Shown: positions 52,709 to 52,857 of the stretch, in pieces
Position numbering within the stretch: the stretch's first letter is position 1
Layout: each line of letters begins with the position of its first letter
Origin: an uncultured Lachnotalea sp.
GTDB taxonomy: Bacteria; Bacillota; Clostridia; Lachnospirales; Lachnospiraceae
Direction: 5' to 3'
Length of the DNA: 52,857 bases
Assembly (NCBI GenBank): GCA_948470255.1
Contig: CAOKOS010000014.1
Location: 1-52,857 of the forward strand
Notes under the pieces: model-generated
The model's database searches: none
Seen by the model: only the letters and a program-made list of their open reading frames with translations
What the model was told of the DNA's origin: nothing
Translations under genes and position numbers: made by a program

Positions 52709-52857
52709 GCAACTGAAAACAAACGATAGACCGCCAGCACCACACTATTCCGAACCAAAGAAATCCAAAGGCCAAAAGACAAGCATTGTGGAAATATACA
52801 TAGCAGGCTATGGAATCATGGATAACTCTATTCACAGCACATGGAAAAGCTAAAGTG

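Noticed and set aside
52668-52853. Small plus-strand frame at the right end
   Set aside because: It is antisense to the recombinase start region and has no supporting features.

Overview
The window looks like a chromosomal segment of a gut-type anaerobic Clostridia, most likely Lachnospiraceae. This is inferred from moderate GC with a strong A/G-rich Shine-Dalgarno habit, a T-box riboswitch, ScpA/ScpB, QueH, DegV, a SprA-like metalloprotease, M18 aminopeptidase, paired sigma/anti-sigma modules and VanR/VanS-like regulators. No rRNA, CRISPR array or complete insertion sequence was seen.

Layout. 0.2-7.3 kb: an Lrp/AsnC regulator and a DUF5662 protein, then an AT-rich two-gene restriction-modification cassette (a nuclease-methylase fusion plus a specificity subunit, no helicase), a DUF2284 metal-binding protein that appears to be leaderless, a nucleotidase-guanylate kinase fusion and a CFI-box protein. 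7.4-12.4 kb: a dicarboxylate/amino-acid symporter, a divergent serine hydroxymethyltransferase-like enzyme, a cupin-PocR-LytS kinase and an AraC-type response regulator, which together resemble a ligand-sensing catabolic locus. 12.4-18.2 kb: a large hybrid kinase and an OmpR-type two-component pair. 18.3-25.4 kb: mostly housekeeping genes (metallophosphoesterase, scpA-scpB-proC, two aminotransferases, citrate synthase). 25.6-29.3 kb: two tandem sigma/anti-sigma operons. 29.3-31.6 kb: a promoter and a tryptophan-type T-box riboswitch ahead of trpB-trpA, with an unusual TrpA. The trpA and SprA-like genes converge on a 15-bp inverted repeat that contains both stop codons.

33.0-38.0 kb holds a divergent cluster: a PucR-type regulator facing an SDR oxidoreductase, an unrecognised cysteine-containing protein and a GcvT-like folate-dependent enzyme. 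This is the best candidate for an undescribed catabolic pathway. 38.4-46.9 kb: lipid kinase, rpoD, queH, a GlcNAc-type PTS transporter with nagA, a zinc-ribbon membrane protein, an M18 aminopeptidase and a DegV protein. 47.1-48.7 kb: an ABC importer permease and ATPase without a binding protein.

48.9-51.7 kb: a VanY-like D,D-carboxypeptidase with a VanR/VanS-like pair but no resistance ligase. A shared 18-bp double motif, ATTARGA-TTYT-ATTARGA, lies upstream of vanR and upstream of vanY and may be the response-regulator operator. The right end has a tRNA-Thr(CGT) gene with a consensus promoter and terminator, followed at once by a tyrosine recombinase pointing toward it. This looks like the left edge of an element integrated at the tRNA and continuing beyond the window.
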